A DNA stretch of 64,000 bases from Agrocybe praecox (GCA_964017145.1 OZ024846.1:1736001-1800000); one strand, 5' to 3'; numbered from the stretch's first letter, positions 34,068 through 49,179 are shown. A program made the numbers and translations. Notes: generated by a model from the letters alone, not told the origin.

Positions 34068-35402
34068 GACAAGAATTTTGGGATGATATCTATCAAAATT
34101 AATCCAACACAACAGGCGGGTAATTCGTCATATGACGCGAAAAACCACACAAGTTTCGATATTATGCCCAGGCAGTGAATGCACAGGGAAAGAATCGGAC
34201 CATGTTTTGATTGAGTGCATGAAAGCGGCCGCCGCTAGAGCATAAGTTGGTGAAATCAAAGGCGCAATTTTGTTTGCCGAATGGTAATAGCTCTATTACA
34301 GCGCGTAAGACCGTGAGCATACCTGAAATTGCCTAGTGCGTCGACAACGCGTGTTCTGCTAGGACGGGAAAAAAAGATGTCAGTCCTTCCACTTATAATA
34401 TCCGTTGGCGTCCGCGAGAGAAACGTGTGTGCTATCTCAGGAGCGCAGTAAAATGAGGAAAAAAAAGGAAATACCAATTCAACCAATTGACATGTCCATG
34501 GTGCGCCGCCTCTTCGCTGGACAGTGGAAACCTCCACGGTCAAGGCTGTCCAAGAAGCTTCAAAAACATACGGTTGTGGTGAGCACGAGAACAGAACATA
34601 AGTTGAATAAAACCACAAAAGGAATTCAGTGTCGTTTCAATTGAACAGGGATCTAGGGATTTACCGATGATTTTTGATAGCAACGTTCCGACTTCATCGT
34701 TTGTAGATCAAGAATATCTCGAGTTCCAGCCGGTTTTCTCTTGTATTTTCTGAGTTTGAAAGGCAGAATCCCCCGCCATTAAATTTCGAGTTTGTGAAGC
34801 CGTGTGAATAAAGCTAGCATTTTTTTGCACGTTCGAGAGGGTCTAACGGTCGATGCGATCCCTGTGAAACGTTTCAGGGTCGCTTTAAAGGCCAGATAAT
34901 TGGCGAGAAAGTCTGTGTAAAGTCATAGACTGAGAGCAGTTTTGCAAAATCCAAGGCCAGTAAGTCTTTTAATCAGGACAAGCATCATGTGTTAACCCAG
35001 GATCGGCATTGTATTACAAATTAAAGGCGTGATCCCATGACCCGGACAATGTAACCGGATAGCACCGAGAACCATATACGAAAAGAACAGGTTTATGGGC
35101 TCTGAGAGGAAAAAATTGCAGAGAGGGACTTGGGAGGGTAGAAAAAGGATATTTTGGACAGTTGTGGACAGTTAGGGCGCTTAAATAAGAGTTGAAGATA
35201 AGGAGAGATAAGGAGAGATAAGAAAATCTGAGATCTTTTGTCTCAGGGTTGCTTCGATCTCGCTTGGAATCTGTTGTGATCCGGATTGCCAAAACAAGAA
35301 TAGCACTGGCTTTCCCCGCGTTTTTGACACATTTCCATGACAAACCTAAAAAAAAAGGCGTCAATTGGATGCGGATTCCGGAATTTTGTAGGCAGTGGAC
35401 AC

Positions 35403-35411
35403 ATATAAAAG
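35403..35411 (+). promoter_or_regulatory. TATA element upstream of F-box gene
   Basis: ATATAAAAG, 32 bp before the F-box gene ATG at 35443. Close to the start codon, which would leave a very short 5' UTR. Confidence 0.35.
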
Positions 35412-35442
35412 TCACTACCTCCACCTTCCTTTCTTTTCACCG

Positions 35443-37847
35443 ATGTCCACCTATCCATCTGAAATCCTCTACGCAATAGCAGCACATGTATACGCTTCCT
35501 GCTTACTCCCTGACCATCCATCTCTCGACCCTCTAGTCGCTCCACTCGACGCTAATCATGTTCCAACTGCCCATCCTTCCTCTTTTCCTCCAGGATACTG
35601 GCCTGAGCCGCTCACCCGACGCACGTTGACCAGTCTTTGTCTAGTCAATCATGCATGGTACGAAGCAGCCAAACCATGGCTTTGGCACAAGTTCGTTTTT
35701 TTTCTTCTTTTTTTCCACTTCCTTTGGAGCTCATCTCAATTCTCTAGACTCGAAGTTCGTCTTCCTAGGACATGGCTCTCTCTAGTCGAAGAGATTGCTT
35801 GGAACTACGATGAAGAAACAGTCGACACTGTTATGGGATCCTCCCTTGAGGCAGCTACCAGGGCCGCGATGCAGTCGGCCAATTCGCTCAATTCTTTATC
35901 CAGTCCTGGCGAACAATTCCGTTTTGACGAAAACATTTTCAACCTGGAAGTTCCAGATCCTTCCATTAGTCCCGATTTATTGTCTCCGATACCTTCGCGT
36001 GATCCGAGCCCCAGGCGGCTCCGTCCCAAGAGTAAAAGTCCCGCACGCTGGAAGATCCTTCGTTCTATTAGCGACGCCATACAAGATGTGATGAATCGCA
36101 ATGCGCCTGGTGTTTATGGTATGTCATACTTGCAGCTATGTCTACGATACCAGTACCAACTTTTTTTCTTTCTATTTAGTCCCGACCCCCAAGGATCCCC
36201 GTCCCGGACGGTTTGTTCGCCACTTGGATTTCAATCATTTCCGTACAATAGGTATGCGGCGCTCGGTTGAGGAAGGTGTCAATAGCCGCTTTGTCACTGG
36301 GGATAGAGTACAAGCAGTGTTGAAAGTGAGTCATCATTGTTTTCTCTCGTTCGGAACATACTTAAATGTTCTTTTCATTTTCAGGAAATGCCGAACTTGA
36401 CCGCTTTCGGAGCAACGGAGTACATGGACGGTGCCTTAACCCTCCCGGTCCTCACTGAATTACTCCTTCGGGGCGCACCATCTGGAGGTCGTGGACAACC
36501 AAGTCGTGGGCGTGCATTAATCGAACTGCATGATATTGAGGAGGAAGATCGTGAACGTCGCCGGGAATGTAAGGACCTCGAAGCTCTCGATTTAACTGGT
36601 TGTGTCAGTGCCGTCTTCGTAAATGCATTCACGGAATTTGTGAAGACACACTTGCATCCGCCATCGGATTCCGACTCTAGCAGCGACGAAGAAGAAACCG
36701 GTAGACGTCGCCAACGTAATGTGCTGTACGAACCACTTCTTTTCCCGGGATTGCAACGCTTGGGTATGCGGGGTGTTAAATCCATCCTGCCACAATATCT
36801 TCGCCCATTCCTATTGGCCTTTCCTAACCTTACTCATCTCGACTTGTCCGGTACTCGCGTCACACCTGATATCCTTGAAGCTATCGGACAATCGCCATCT
36901 CTTCGCCTTAAATCTCTGGCGCTGGCTCGATGCATCAAATTAACGAGCGAGAGCATCACCAGTTTCCTCATAGACTCACCAGTCACGAGCGAGGTGACGG
37001 AGTTAAATCTCTACGGAGATATGACCTATCTCTCCCCTCTCCTTCCTGATGATCTTGTCAAAATCGTGACGCTTGCGCCATGCTTCTCCAGTGGCAACCT
37101 TATATATTTGGACCTGTCTAGCTCTCCCCTTGATAAGGAAATTCTAACAAAATTCAAGCCTCAGCCGAGTTTGCGCTCACTCGGCCTCTCACATATCTTA
37201 CACCTGGGACTCAAGACAGTGGCTGAGTTTGTCAAAACCAAAACGCCCAACGTCGAGATCCTGACGATTATCAATACCTCTCCAGAGTTGGACTGCGGTA
37301 TTCGCTTGCCGGCCGCTGATGCTAGGAGCGCTACTCGGCAGTCGACCATTGCTTTGCATGGACAACTTATACGACCGCTTTGTTCACCGCCTTTTTCGTT
37401 CTCTTTGAGTCAACCCGATGCGCCTGTTCAGCCTCCGCCAACACGACTGCGCGTCCTAGAACTTTCAACTGCGATGCTCGGAGGTCTCGGTGCAGGTGCA
37501 GGGTCTTGGAGAATTATCAGGAGTAAAGGCGGCAGGGGCTGGTATGTCGACACAGCCAGTGCCTGGGTTGCCGAAGGAGAAACCGGCAGCGTGTTAAAGA
37601 GGGACCTGCCTCCTACCCATCCTTTCAGGGTTGAGACGGAGAAATTATCTGCAGCGAACGGCAATGTCAGCAGTGGTGTTGGCTGGCATGCTAGAAAAAT
37701 GGAGGTGCGTAAAACTTTCTAGACTTCATCTATTATGCGTAACAGGACCTTATTTCTTCTCCGCTATTATAGATCTTACACGGACATGGAATGTTGGGAC
37801 GTGAAGATGGTTTATATGGCGCGGTTTCGTTTGCGTATCAAGGATAA
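35443..37847 (+). CDS. F-box/leucine-rich-repeat-like protein
   Basis: Predicted 719 aa from exons 35443-35690, 35748-36118, 36180-36325, 36385-37704 and 37773-37847, with exon lengths that keep frame throughout. The N-terminus is a degenerate F-box: YPSEILYAIAAHVY, then after a Pro-rich insert RRTLTSLCLVNHAWYEAAKP and WLWHK. The rest contains LRR-like segments: LEALDLTGCVSAVFVN, LTHLDLSGTRVTPDIL, LKSLALARCIKLTSES, VTELNLYGDMTYL and LIYLDLSSSPLDKEIL. A Ser/Asp/Glu insert (SDSDSSSDEEE) interrupts them. Such proteins are SCF ubiquitin-ligase substrate adaptors; the target is unknown. Ends GREDGLYGAVSFAYQG. A non-consensus donor GTTCGT is used at 35691. Confidence 0.83.
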
Positions 37848-38625
37848 CTCCGAAAAACAAATTGCCATTCTCCAAAACCATGGCAGTGTCCTTCTAATTG
37901 CGTAGCGCAGCACGCGAAAGTGCGACATACCTGCGAGTCGCAGTCATACTTGGGTAAGGCAGTGGTCATTGGAGCAATCAGCGAAAGTTGCTCACTATGT
38001 ATGTCACTGCCTTCCGAGCGTTTGCAGTTCCTATTTGTGGAAAAATCGATACCATTGTGTGCTCTTCTCTTCTTTTTTACCTTTTTTTATCTGGGTCATC
38101 TATTGGTGTAAATTTTTGGGATATATAGGCTTCTTGTTTTGCTTTCATATGTACAGTTATCACAGTATGCGTATATCTTATAATTTTCAATCAGAGTGAC
38201 GACAATATGAATATCTTTGTGGGTATACCGATTATGTCGTCTTTAGGCCTCCTTAAAGCCTGGAGCTTCCCAAATATGCTCTTTCGTCGCACGAGATGTT
38301 TTATCAAAAATAGACTAAATTTAAGTGCTGCGCTACTGCCTCCAAGTGACAAGTTGGCAAGCCAAGACAACGCCAGTATTCCCTAATCTGAATGCAGATA
38401 TTATTTTTTCCTATGCAACAGTGCCTATTGTCCATGTCTTCCAATAATTCGGGTAATTCGGATAATTTGCAGTGAGTAGAACAGGATTTGAAAGGGTCAA
38501 TGCACTTGTACAGTTGTTGAAAGTTATTTTTAGATTCTATACGTGTTGAATATATAAAGGAGGCTGTACAGCCTTTGGGTGGTTCATAGCCCCGCTGTTA
38601 TCTGACCTTGCACACACACGCAACC
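37848..38625. other. 778 bp tandem intergenic region
   Basis: Holds the 3' flank of the F-box gene and the promoter of the Ca2+/H+ antiporter. TATATAAAGG at 38551-38560, 66 bp before the antiporter ATG, is a good core-promoter candidate. No gene recognised. Confidence 0.45.
38551..38560 (+). promoter_or_regulatory. TATA element upstream of Ca2+/H+ antiporter gene
   Basis: TATATAAAGG, 66 bp before the start codon at 38626. Assignment by sequence and spacing only. Confidence 0.4.
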
Positions 38626-41432
38626 ATGAGTATGTGGATTCTCCATACAACGTGTACCACAGCCAGTGGCATGCCGTCTCTGCAATCCATGTAGCTGAAT
38701 CCCTCTACTTTCCCCCTTTCTGAACAGATACATTATCAGAGGACGGTCCCTCTAACGGCCACGTCGGGAGATCCTCCTCCTACGCACAAGAACAAGGGCA
38801 ACCATACTCCAGATTTCAGCTACTTCGCCAGAAAACCGTTCAAAACCTGATGCCTGAGAAGAAACTTGCGAAGGCTCCTGGTGTTTGGGAGAGTACAAAA
38901 GCAATTTTGGTGGCCTCATGTACGTTCCAAAGAAGCAATTTTCGTTCTGTTCTGGTATGTCCTGACTCACTGAACAGGGTTGAATCTTCTCCTTCTGTTT
39001 ATACCCGTTTCTGTGAGCAGTCTGTCACTATAAACCATTACGCCTGCTGAGAGGACGTTCCCGCGCATTCAGTGGGCTCTGCACTTCGCCTTACCTCAAT
39101 CTTTTGCTAATAGAGATACTCTAATATTTGTCTGTGAGTGGCAACTGTTTCTCTGTTCGGGTGATCAAACACACTAAAGCATCAGATTATCGGTTCCAGT
39201 TTCATTTTTATCCATTATACCCCTTGCGAAAGTCAGTGCAACCGTTTTCCCTCACCCGCAGTGGCACGTTCGTCGTTGGTGGCTAAATTTGTCTTGTTGC
39301 AGCTATTGGCTTTTGCGACCGAAGAAATATCTCTGAGAGTAGGCCAGACGCTTGCTGGCCTCATAAACGCCACTTTGGTCAGATTTCATCATGACTCGAT
39401 CGGTCTTCTTATGCTCAGATTTGGAACATGTTTATTTAGGGAAATGCGTGAGTTCACTGTCTCCACAGTACTCAGAAAATTGCCTAACAAGCTTCTAGCG
39501 TTGAACTTATTGTAGCTGTATGTTATTTTCTGCAGCATTGGTTACCCGATCGAGCTGATTAACATTAACAAAAAAGATCATCGCCCTTACGAAATGCGAA
39601 CTCCGCATCGTTCAGTTATCTTGTAAGTCCCTCCGATCCTGGCGTAAATGACTAGAGTTCTGTGTGATAGACCAGAGTCCTTGCCTTCTGTAATTAATTC
39701 ATTGTGAGAAACATACTGAAAATTTACCGTTGCAGTGGTTGGATCTATTCTCAGTAATTTGCGTAAGCGCTCATATGTCGCGCTTATCTTGCAATCACTT
39801 GGCTGACGTTTTAATATACCTTGCAGTCCTTGTTTTGGGCATGTGTTTCTTTGCCGGCGGTCTTAAATACTCCGAACAAGGATTTGGCGCCAGTGCGTGG
39901 AAGATTTTTCATGATAGACGCCCTAACCTTAATTTGCTCCATTTACAGGCGCTACTCAATTGAATTCGTCCCTACTGGCTATTAGCGTCTTTGCTGTGCT
40001 TCTCCCGGCCGCCTTCCACCTTGCCGCTGATCCTCAACTCGATAATAATCAAGAAGGAGGCGATATTCTTGCAGTCAGCCATGGGGTATGTACCTTTTTA
40101 TCTATCTAATAAAAGGACATTGCTCATTACTCCATACAGGTTGCGATAATCTTGTTGTTCAGTTAGTGCTTCTTTTCCGTGTCTTTTGGCTAATATTTAT
40201 CTTTCTCCGCGCTTGGTAGTATATGCCGCATATCTTGCGTTCCAGTTATACTCTCATTCAGCCCTTTACGACGATACTTCAATTGCAACGACCCGATATA
40301 CCTCCCCAAAGTTTTACGTTCCCCGTCAAATGAAATGGCATACAAGGCACCCCAAGGCAAAGGTTGAGAACAACGACATTGAGAAACCAACTCGACCCGT
40401 TTCCCGTATAAACACTTCAGTGATACAAGATACCCATGACATCTCGGGTGGCACTGTACAACCCACGCGTTGTCCTCCCCTCCATGTGGATACGGACCCA
40501 GAGCCAGAAGAAGAAGAACAACCAAAAATGAGTTTTCCCATGACAATTGCTCTTCTGGTTGTAGTTGCAGTAGTGAGTTTATGAATCCAGGTTGCCATTA
40601 CGGTCGATAGTATCTGACGATGTGCATGCATAGCTGGTTGCTATCACAGCTGAATGGCTCGTTGATTCCATCGATGGGCTGACAAGTAACAATGGTATTA
40701 GTAAGGAATTTGTAGGCATAATTTTGCTACCTATAGTTGGCAATGCTGCAGGTGCGCATTTTCTAACTTGTGGCTGCTAATTTATAGTGTTAACCCTTGT
40801 TTATAGAGCATGTCACCGCTGTTACTGTATCTGTGAAAGATAAACTTAACTTGAGTTTAGGAGTTGCGGTGGGCTCTAGTATAGTAAGTAGCCTACGTTA
40901 CTCTGAAGAGGACCATGCCTAATGTCATTTATACAGCAAATCGCTCTCTTTGTTATTCCGTGAGTCTTATTACTCGTCTATCTGGCACTGAAAACTAATG
41001 AATACTCGACAGTTTCATTGTCACTCTGGCCTGGATCCTAGGCAAACCACTGACACTTTTGTTTGATCCCTTTGAGTCTATCACCTTGTTCCTTGCTGGT
41101 ATGTTCCCTCTGTCGTTACTCGACGCAATGAAAGATGCTGACTGTACATCAACACAGTTTTGATTGTAAATTATGCCGTACAAGACGGTAAATCGAATTG
41201 GTTAGAAGGTTTCATTTTGATGTGTATGTTCTTTTACCTCGCAATTTACCGAGATAAGTACCTTGTGCGAAATCTAATGACTTCTTTCCAGGTCTCTACT
41301 TCATGCTTGGGCTTATATTCTGGTTTTATCCTGGTATGTTACTATCATTTCGTTCTACGCAAAGGATACTCATTGCTGTTATTTTGTGCTGAAGGCTCTG
41401 ATCCCTCTGGTCTCCTTGAGAGTTGTCATTAA
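38626..41432 (+). CDS. vacuolar Ca2+/H+ antiporter (Vcx1/CAX type), microexon-rich
   Basis: CaCA-superfamily antiporter that loads Ca2+ into the vacuole. The first exon is only ATGA (38626-38629) before GTATGT; exon 2 is 38728-38919. Spliced protein: TKAILVAS then WLNLLLLFIPVS, WALHFALPQSFANRDTLIFV, FSFLSIIPLAK, LLAFATEEISLRVGQTLAGL, INATL, GNAVELIVAIIALTKCELR. The GNAVE motif is one Ca2+ site; its GNA part comes from an 8-nt exon at 39440-39447. LVGSILSNLLLVLGMCFFAGG follows. A hydrophilic loop with acidic stretch (EPEEEEQPK) separates the halves. The second site is VGNAAEHVTAVTVSVKDK. The end is IFWFYPGSDPSGLLESCH. Well over ten introns. Converges with the hydratase-2 gene. Confidence 0.9.
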
Positions 41433-41811
41433 ATGGTTGCGCCTAGTACCTCAATCAATCCACCTTCACATTCTCCATTCCATGTTTCAGCTGCCCTTCC
41501 ATTCCTTCAACTATGTATTCATCGGTTCACTTCTTTCCTTTCCATTTCTTATTACATGTTTTATCGCATGTTTTATCGCCACTACATCTGACGTCCGGCA
41601 AAATCGATATCGCCCATGCCGCGCCTATACCCATATCCCACCTCCACTTAACAATCCCTTTCATGACGGACTTTCTTGCTGTTTTCACACTCCACTGTAT
41701 CTAATATTACGTATAATCTTCCATCATAGATTTGTGTCCTTTACAATACATGCACTCTTTGGCATTAGTTTCCTTAGAGAGTCATAGCGGGTGAGAGCGA
41801 CTACACTACAG
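41433..41811. other. 379 bp convergent intergenic region
   Basis: Between the antiporter stop and the hydratase-2 stop. T/C-rich 3' flank sequence with short chance ORFs; nothing recognised. Confidence 0.45.
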
Positions 41812-43173
41812 CTACAGTTTAGCCCTTGTCTCTGAGTCTTCTAAGGTAACAGCGGCAGATGTCAGTGCTACAGAGTTGCGTTCCTTGACCTTCGCAGCTA
41901 TAATTATTCACAACCTTATTAGTGATTTTGAAATGGTAGGAAAAAGAATGCACCCACTGAAGATAACTTTCTGCCCTTCTTTCCACATCTCGGTCACGAT
42001 TGTCTCGCCAGGATAGACCACACCAGCAAACCTGGAAGGGTAAGAGAGAGTAAGAACTTGGATTAAAACCCAATGCTTACCTGACTTTGATGTCCTTGTA
42101 AGGGCCATATGCTTTGAATACATGCTTTCCAGCAATGCCCATGGAGCAAAGGCCGTGGAGGATCGGTCGGTCGAATCCACCTATAGCTGCGAATTCGGGA
42201 AGAATCTGTTAAATACAGTCAGCCAATAGTGTCGGAGACTTCGCGTTATCCATTTTTACGACGTACATGAAGTGGATTATAGTCACCACTCAATCTACAC
42301 GGATAAGTAACGGTTATGCATGCACTATCTTAAGCGGCGTACCTGTACACCGCAGCCTGGGACGGACTTGTCTTTTCTTCAAACACAACATCAGGCTTGC
42401 GGTTTGGAGGGGTGTTGGCAGTTGTTGCAGGACCACGATCTGAAGAGTCGAGGCTTCATCAGTACCAAAGTATCTGCCTTGTAAGCCATATAATATCTCA
42501 CCATTGCCCGTCCGCTTGCCTCCAAACCCTCCAGAACCTCTTATGAAAGAAGTCATTTGATTCTCAAATACCAGTTTTCCGGTGTTCTTATCGCGCGTTT
42601 CGATTATCATTGTAACAGCAGCAGCCTTTCCCTTATCCAAAACTTCCAAAATCCTAGAGGCACAACTGTGTTAATCAACCAGACATAGGAGTCATCCAAC
42701 GATTGGGTCCACCTGGCCTCATTGACAAGTTCGCCGGACGTGGGGATACTTCCTTTGATAACCAGATACTGTTCACCGTGTAGAAGTTTTGCCTACAAGA
42801 ACGCAAGGTAAGATTCAAAGCAGCGGTCAGAAAAAAAGACGTACAGGATTGAAATTGGGTAGCCAGTCAAGAGGAACCCCCGCAGCGCAGGCAAACTGAG
42901 GCACAACGCCGAACGTAGGTAGAGCTGAGAACTCGTCGTCTCCTTCAAAGGTCCACTTGAGTTCCTTCTCTGTAGCGCCAATTCCAATATTATAGAGGAT
43001 CACATCACGCTATTTTGTAGTTTGTGTTTGAGTATGTGGGCGCACCCTAGTTACATACAGCATACCTCTGTGTACGAATAAGTTACTGAGTCTGTCGGGG
43101 CTTTCTTAGCGTCGCGGACCAACTGAGAATCCTCGGAATCTGAGAATGCATTAGGATCTTTGAAGGAAGACAT
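41812..43173 (-). CDS. peroxisomal enoyl-CoA hydratase 2 (MaoC-type hot-dog), stand-alone, PTS1 AKL
   Basis: Hydrates trans-2-enoyl-CoA to (R)-3-hydroxyacyl-CoA in peroxisomal beta-oxidation. Reads [36 protein letters not shown], the N-terminal half [20 protein letters not shown] and [20 protein letters not shown]. After an Asn-Pro-rich join come LSGDYNPLH, the hydratase-2 catalytic motif with Asp and His, and [20 protein letters not shown]. It ends [17 protein letters not shown] is a type-1 peroxisomal signal. In yeast Fox2 this domain is the C-terminal third of one large protein; here it is a separate gene 272 bp downstream of, and co-oriented with, the double-SDR gene that supplies the partner activity. 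About eight exons. All catalytic positions I can place are intact. Confidence 0.92.
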
Positions 43174-43445
43174 GGTGGTATAAAGTTAGCCCAGAGTTTG
43201 TCTCTCGAACATTGTTTTCCCGTGGTTGGAGAGAGGTACAAGCACAATCACATGCGCCGGGTGCGACAGGCTAATGCACAAGTATAGACATTGACCTGCC
43301 TCCACTGTAAGTTCATATGATATTTAAAATCCGTTATTTCATGAGTAATCCATGGTCGATTGCGATGAATTATAAGAATATGAGATATAAAAACAGACAT
43401 GCTATGGTTTACAGGGTATTACTTAAGAATAAATAATGTACTTAT

Positions 43446-46223
<2,778 letters not shown>

Positions 46224-47035
46224 AATGTGGTCGCGATATCGTTCAGAAATGACGTTGTACAGAAATTCGGGTACTAGAAAGCAGCAAGCCTAGTTTATAA
46301 ACGGATAAGAAACATGTGATACTGCGTATACGGTCATGATGATATACCGGTTATTGCTGATCTAATCGACAACCATAATTCTCCGCCGAGGGGTGCCAGT
46401 GCTTGGCCAGTGCCCCGCAGAGTAACATATGTATGTACCCGTTGCGCATGCGCACAATCAGGGGATGGTAGCAAATCATAATAAATAACATACTTATAAG
46501 CGACTTGCGCATAATTTGTACAGGCACTACGGAAGGCTGTACTACATTAGAAAAGTGGTGCGAGGGGGTCGTAACACTCGCAAGGAACGAATAAAAGATC
46601 CGAAAAGGTTGGAATGTAAGCACCTTTTGAAGAATGGGAGAATGTTTAATTGAAAATGAAATAGTAATACAAAACAAATTAAGAATAAAAGAGTGACGAG
46701 GAACAGACTTGGTACGTGTGTAGGCCTAAGATGATCATAGAGTCATACGGTGGCATTAGAGTGTCGGTATGTGGGACTTGTAAGTCTAGGACTGGATATG
46801 CGGTCGGCCAATGCTGCTAGGAAACACATAAAAGGTTGTTACGACAGCAAATGAAAAGCAGATGACATAGAGATGATGCGAAAGATGGCTGGCGAAGCCA
46901 TCCGTCAGGAAATATTGCAGATATGAACTAATGAACTAACAACCAGGGTAAAAATGAGATGCGAGATGATGGAGTACAAATGGACAATTGGCAAACCAGA
47001 GAGAGAAAGAGAATGGAATGAGGGAAGGAGCACAT
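46224..47035. other. 812 bp tandem intergenic region
   Basis: Upstream of the double-SDR gene and downstream of the cyclin gene. A few short ORFs but none with coding character; likely promoter and 3' UTR sequence. Confidence 0.45.
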
Positions 47036-48755
47036 TTACTCGGCGAGAACCATTGATTCTGGAGTAGCGTCAGATCCAGCTGAATGCCTTTTCGCCCACT
47101 CGATGGCGAAAACAGAGGCTTTGAGAAACTTTTTGTTCGCATATTTTTTGCAAACGTATTGTTTGCTGAAATTGTCCTCCGTCAGCTTCTCTACGAGCAG
47201 ATCATGCCCAGGAAGTAGTTGCTCCTCGGTATACCCAGAGAAGAAAATAAATGCTTCGTTCTAAATGTAGTGATCAGTCACATGATAAAGGTGGAACAGG
47301 GAAAATTGCGAGGAAAAACACTCATTAACTCACCCAGTCACCACCTAACATTTTCCTTGCACAGTACATCCCAACAGCAGCCACGACGCTGGGTTTTACA
47401 CGCAAGAAACGATGATCCAAAAGGGTCACTTCTGTCAAGAATTTACTGAGCGTTCTCGTCTGGATGTCGTAATCGTCCGCCTTGCTGATTTTCCTCATCC
47501 AGCTGTAAGGCGAACAATAATGGGAAACCTGGAAATCCAGCGTCTGCAACATTATCCGCTCTCCTTTCAGAATTTCTTCTTTTGTGTATCCGCTTTCTGT
47601 CATGAAGACAAACTCGTCGACGGAGGGGGCGACAATCTCTTCATATTTGGCCGCTATAAACATGGCGGTGACACCGACAAGTTGTAGCTTCATCAAAGAA
47701 ACGACTCGTTTCGTTAAGAATCGGTCAATAATGTTGACGGCGATCCACAACGTTTCTGGGACCATGTGATACCTCAGGTGTACTTGCAGGAGCCAATCCA
47801 CCAAGGTCTGTCGCATTACCCAAGTTATTTCGTTTTGACCGTCCATATAATTTGGATTCGGCATAACTGCGTCCTATACTGCATATTAGCCCGATTGAAA
47901 TAATCAAACGAAATCAAGCCAACGCACCTCGAGATCGCACATGTATTCGAAGATCTCTTCCGCATATTCAGAAACCATGGTGGTGTCATACATATCGACA
48001 TCATCCTCGAACCTTTCTCGGATGGCTTGGACTTCCTTCTGGTATCGTTGCGCTTGTTCCGTTGCAATATCAGGCCATATACGGGGCGGCTTTTCTTCGA
48101 CGCGTGGCACATCCAAGGCATTTTCCTCGTCCTCGACTTCATCATTAACGCCGATCATGAGTTCAACCTCTCGTTCGTTGGATATTAGGTCGTCGTCGTC
48201 GTAATCCACCGGTACATCGTTTTCAACATCCATCTCGCTTGGAGGAATATCTTCATCCTTGACTTCAATGTCTTCCTGAATTTGTTCAGAGACAATCGAT
48301 CTCGAGGCGCGCTTTGGTGGGATGGATATACGACTACGCGAGGGGACAATTCGTGCATTAACCGCGTTTGTGACAGGGGGTGCTGTTTGTCCTCGTCCAG
48401 GACCTAGTGGCACACGCTGAGCCAGCGTTGTTGAATTCGAGCGCCCTCGCTTCAATCCCGTTTCCTCCTTTTCTTTGCCTAAGCCTGCCTTAGGCAGAGG
48501 ATCCTAGAAGTTGACATGAGTGTGATGAAGGCCTGAGAGACTTAATGCACATACTTTACGATTTACAGCGGCAATGGTAACCTCGCCAAGTGCCTGTCGT
48601 GCTACAGAACCCTTTACTACATTCTCCTTCGCCGCGAATCGCATTGGACCCGCGTTGGAGGTCTGACGAACGTGTCGACCCATAGCGTTTTCATCTGCTT
48701 TGACGCGTTGGGCGAGCGTCCTTCGCGTGGGCAACTTGGATATCAAGTCAGCCAT
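47036..48755 (-). CDS. G2/mitotic-specific B-type cyclin
   Basis: Activating subunit of the mitotic CDK. The N-terminus (MADLISKLPTRRTLAQRV) has RxxL elements, and ARQALGEVTIAAVNRK resembles a destruction box but carries Ile where the usual Asn stands. A long acidic and basic regulatory region leads to the cyclin box: YMDGQNEITWVMRQTLVDWL, LQVHLRYHMVPETLWIAVNI, IDRFLTKRVVSLMKLQLVGV, AMFIAAKYEEIVAPSVDEFV. The C-terminal cyclin fold has LDFQVSHYCSPYSWMRKISK and LLDHRFLRVKPSVVAAVGMY. Ends ESMVLAE. The MRxxLVDWLxxVH signature is diagnostic. Introns lie near 47864-47925 and 48504-48550. An upstream ORF overlaps the start codon (see findings). Confidence 0.93.
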
Positions 48756-49179
48756 GTCTAAGAAAAGGAAAAGGGGAATTGTAGTTACTCACGCGGGGAT
48801 GATTGGTGGCCATTGGAAGAACGGTGGAATATTCGTTGACGTAGGTCGGAAATAAACAGTGTTAGTGATCGCCAAATCGATAGCCAGGTCAATATCAAGG
48901 GACCTATTGGGGCGACAAGAAGGAAGGTTAGGGAAAGAGTAAGAAGGATTCGAACCAAGTCTGTTGGTCAAGCAAGTCGTCAACCTCAAACAACGATTTC
49001 ACTCTCAACCAGAACTAATTCCAACTTTGGATCACGTGAATTTCACAACAATTGCCAAATAACGCGTTCCACCGACGCGACGCGCTTTCCGTGACAACCA
49101 TAACTATTTCGCACGGTCGGAGTTAATCTACATAATTAAATAAATATCGTGTTGTACATGCAATTCGGCCTGACAAATT
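48756..49179. promoter_or_regulatory. 424 bp upstream region of cyclin B gene
   Basis: Reverse-strand CCAAT pentamers at 48802-48806, 48812-48816 and 48906-48910; CCAAT boxes are typical of cyclin B promoters, though the first two may lie in the 5' UTR. A 35-nt GT...AG segment at 48758-48792 could be a very short 5' UTR intron ending two bases before the ATG. Confidence 0.35.

Larger units (their letters stand above)
33212..35442. other. 2.2 kb gene-poor stretch
   Basis: Contains only one ORF of possible interest on the reverse strand (33699-34067, listed separately). Several short ORFs at 34256-34644 overlap on opposite strands and show no family resemblance. A perfect 12-bp palindrome CGTCATATGACG is at 34126-34137, and a tandem AGGAGAGATA pair lies near 35199-35220. 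Confidence 0.5.

Noticed and set aside
34256..34644. Overlapping 79- to 120-codon frames on both strands
   Set aside because: Mutually overlapping, no recognisable domain, no splice partners; treated as chance.
35199..35220. AGGAGAGATA tandem pair as a possible repeat element
   Set aside because: Only two 10-bp copies; too short and too simple to call a meaningful repeat.
41386..41787. 133-codon forward frame beyond the antiporter stop
   Set aside because: Hydrophobic and T/C-rich but begins inside the last intron/exon of the antiporter; it is the 3' flank read in another frame.
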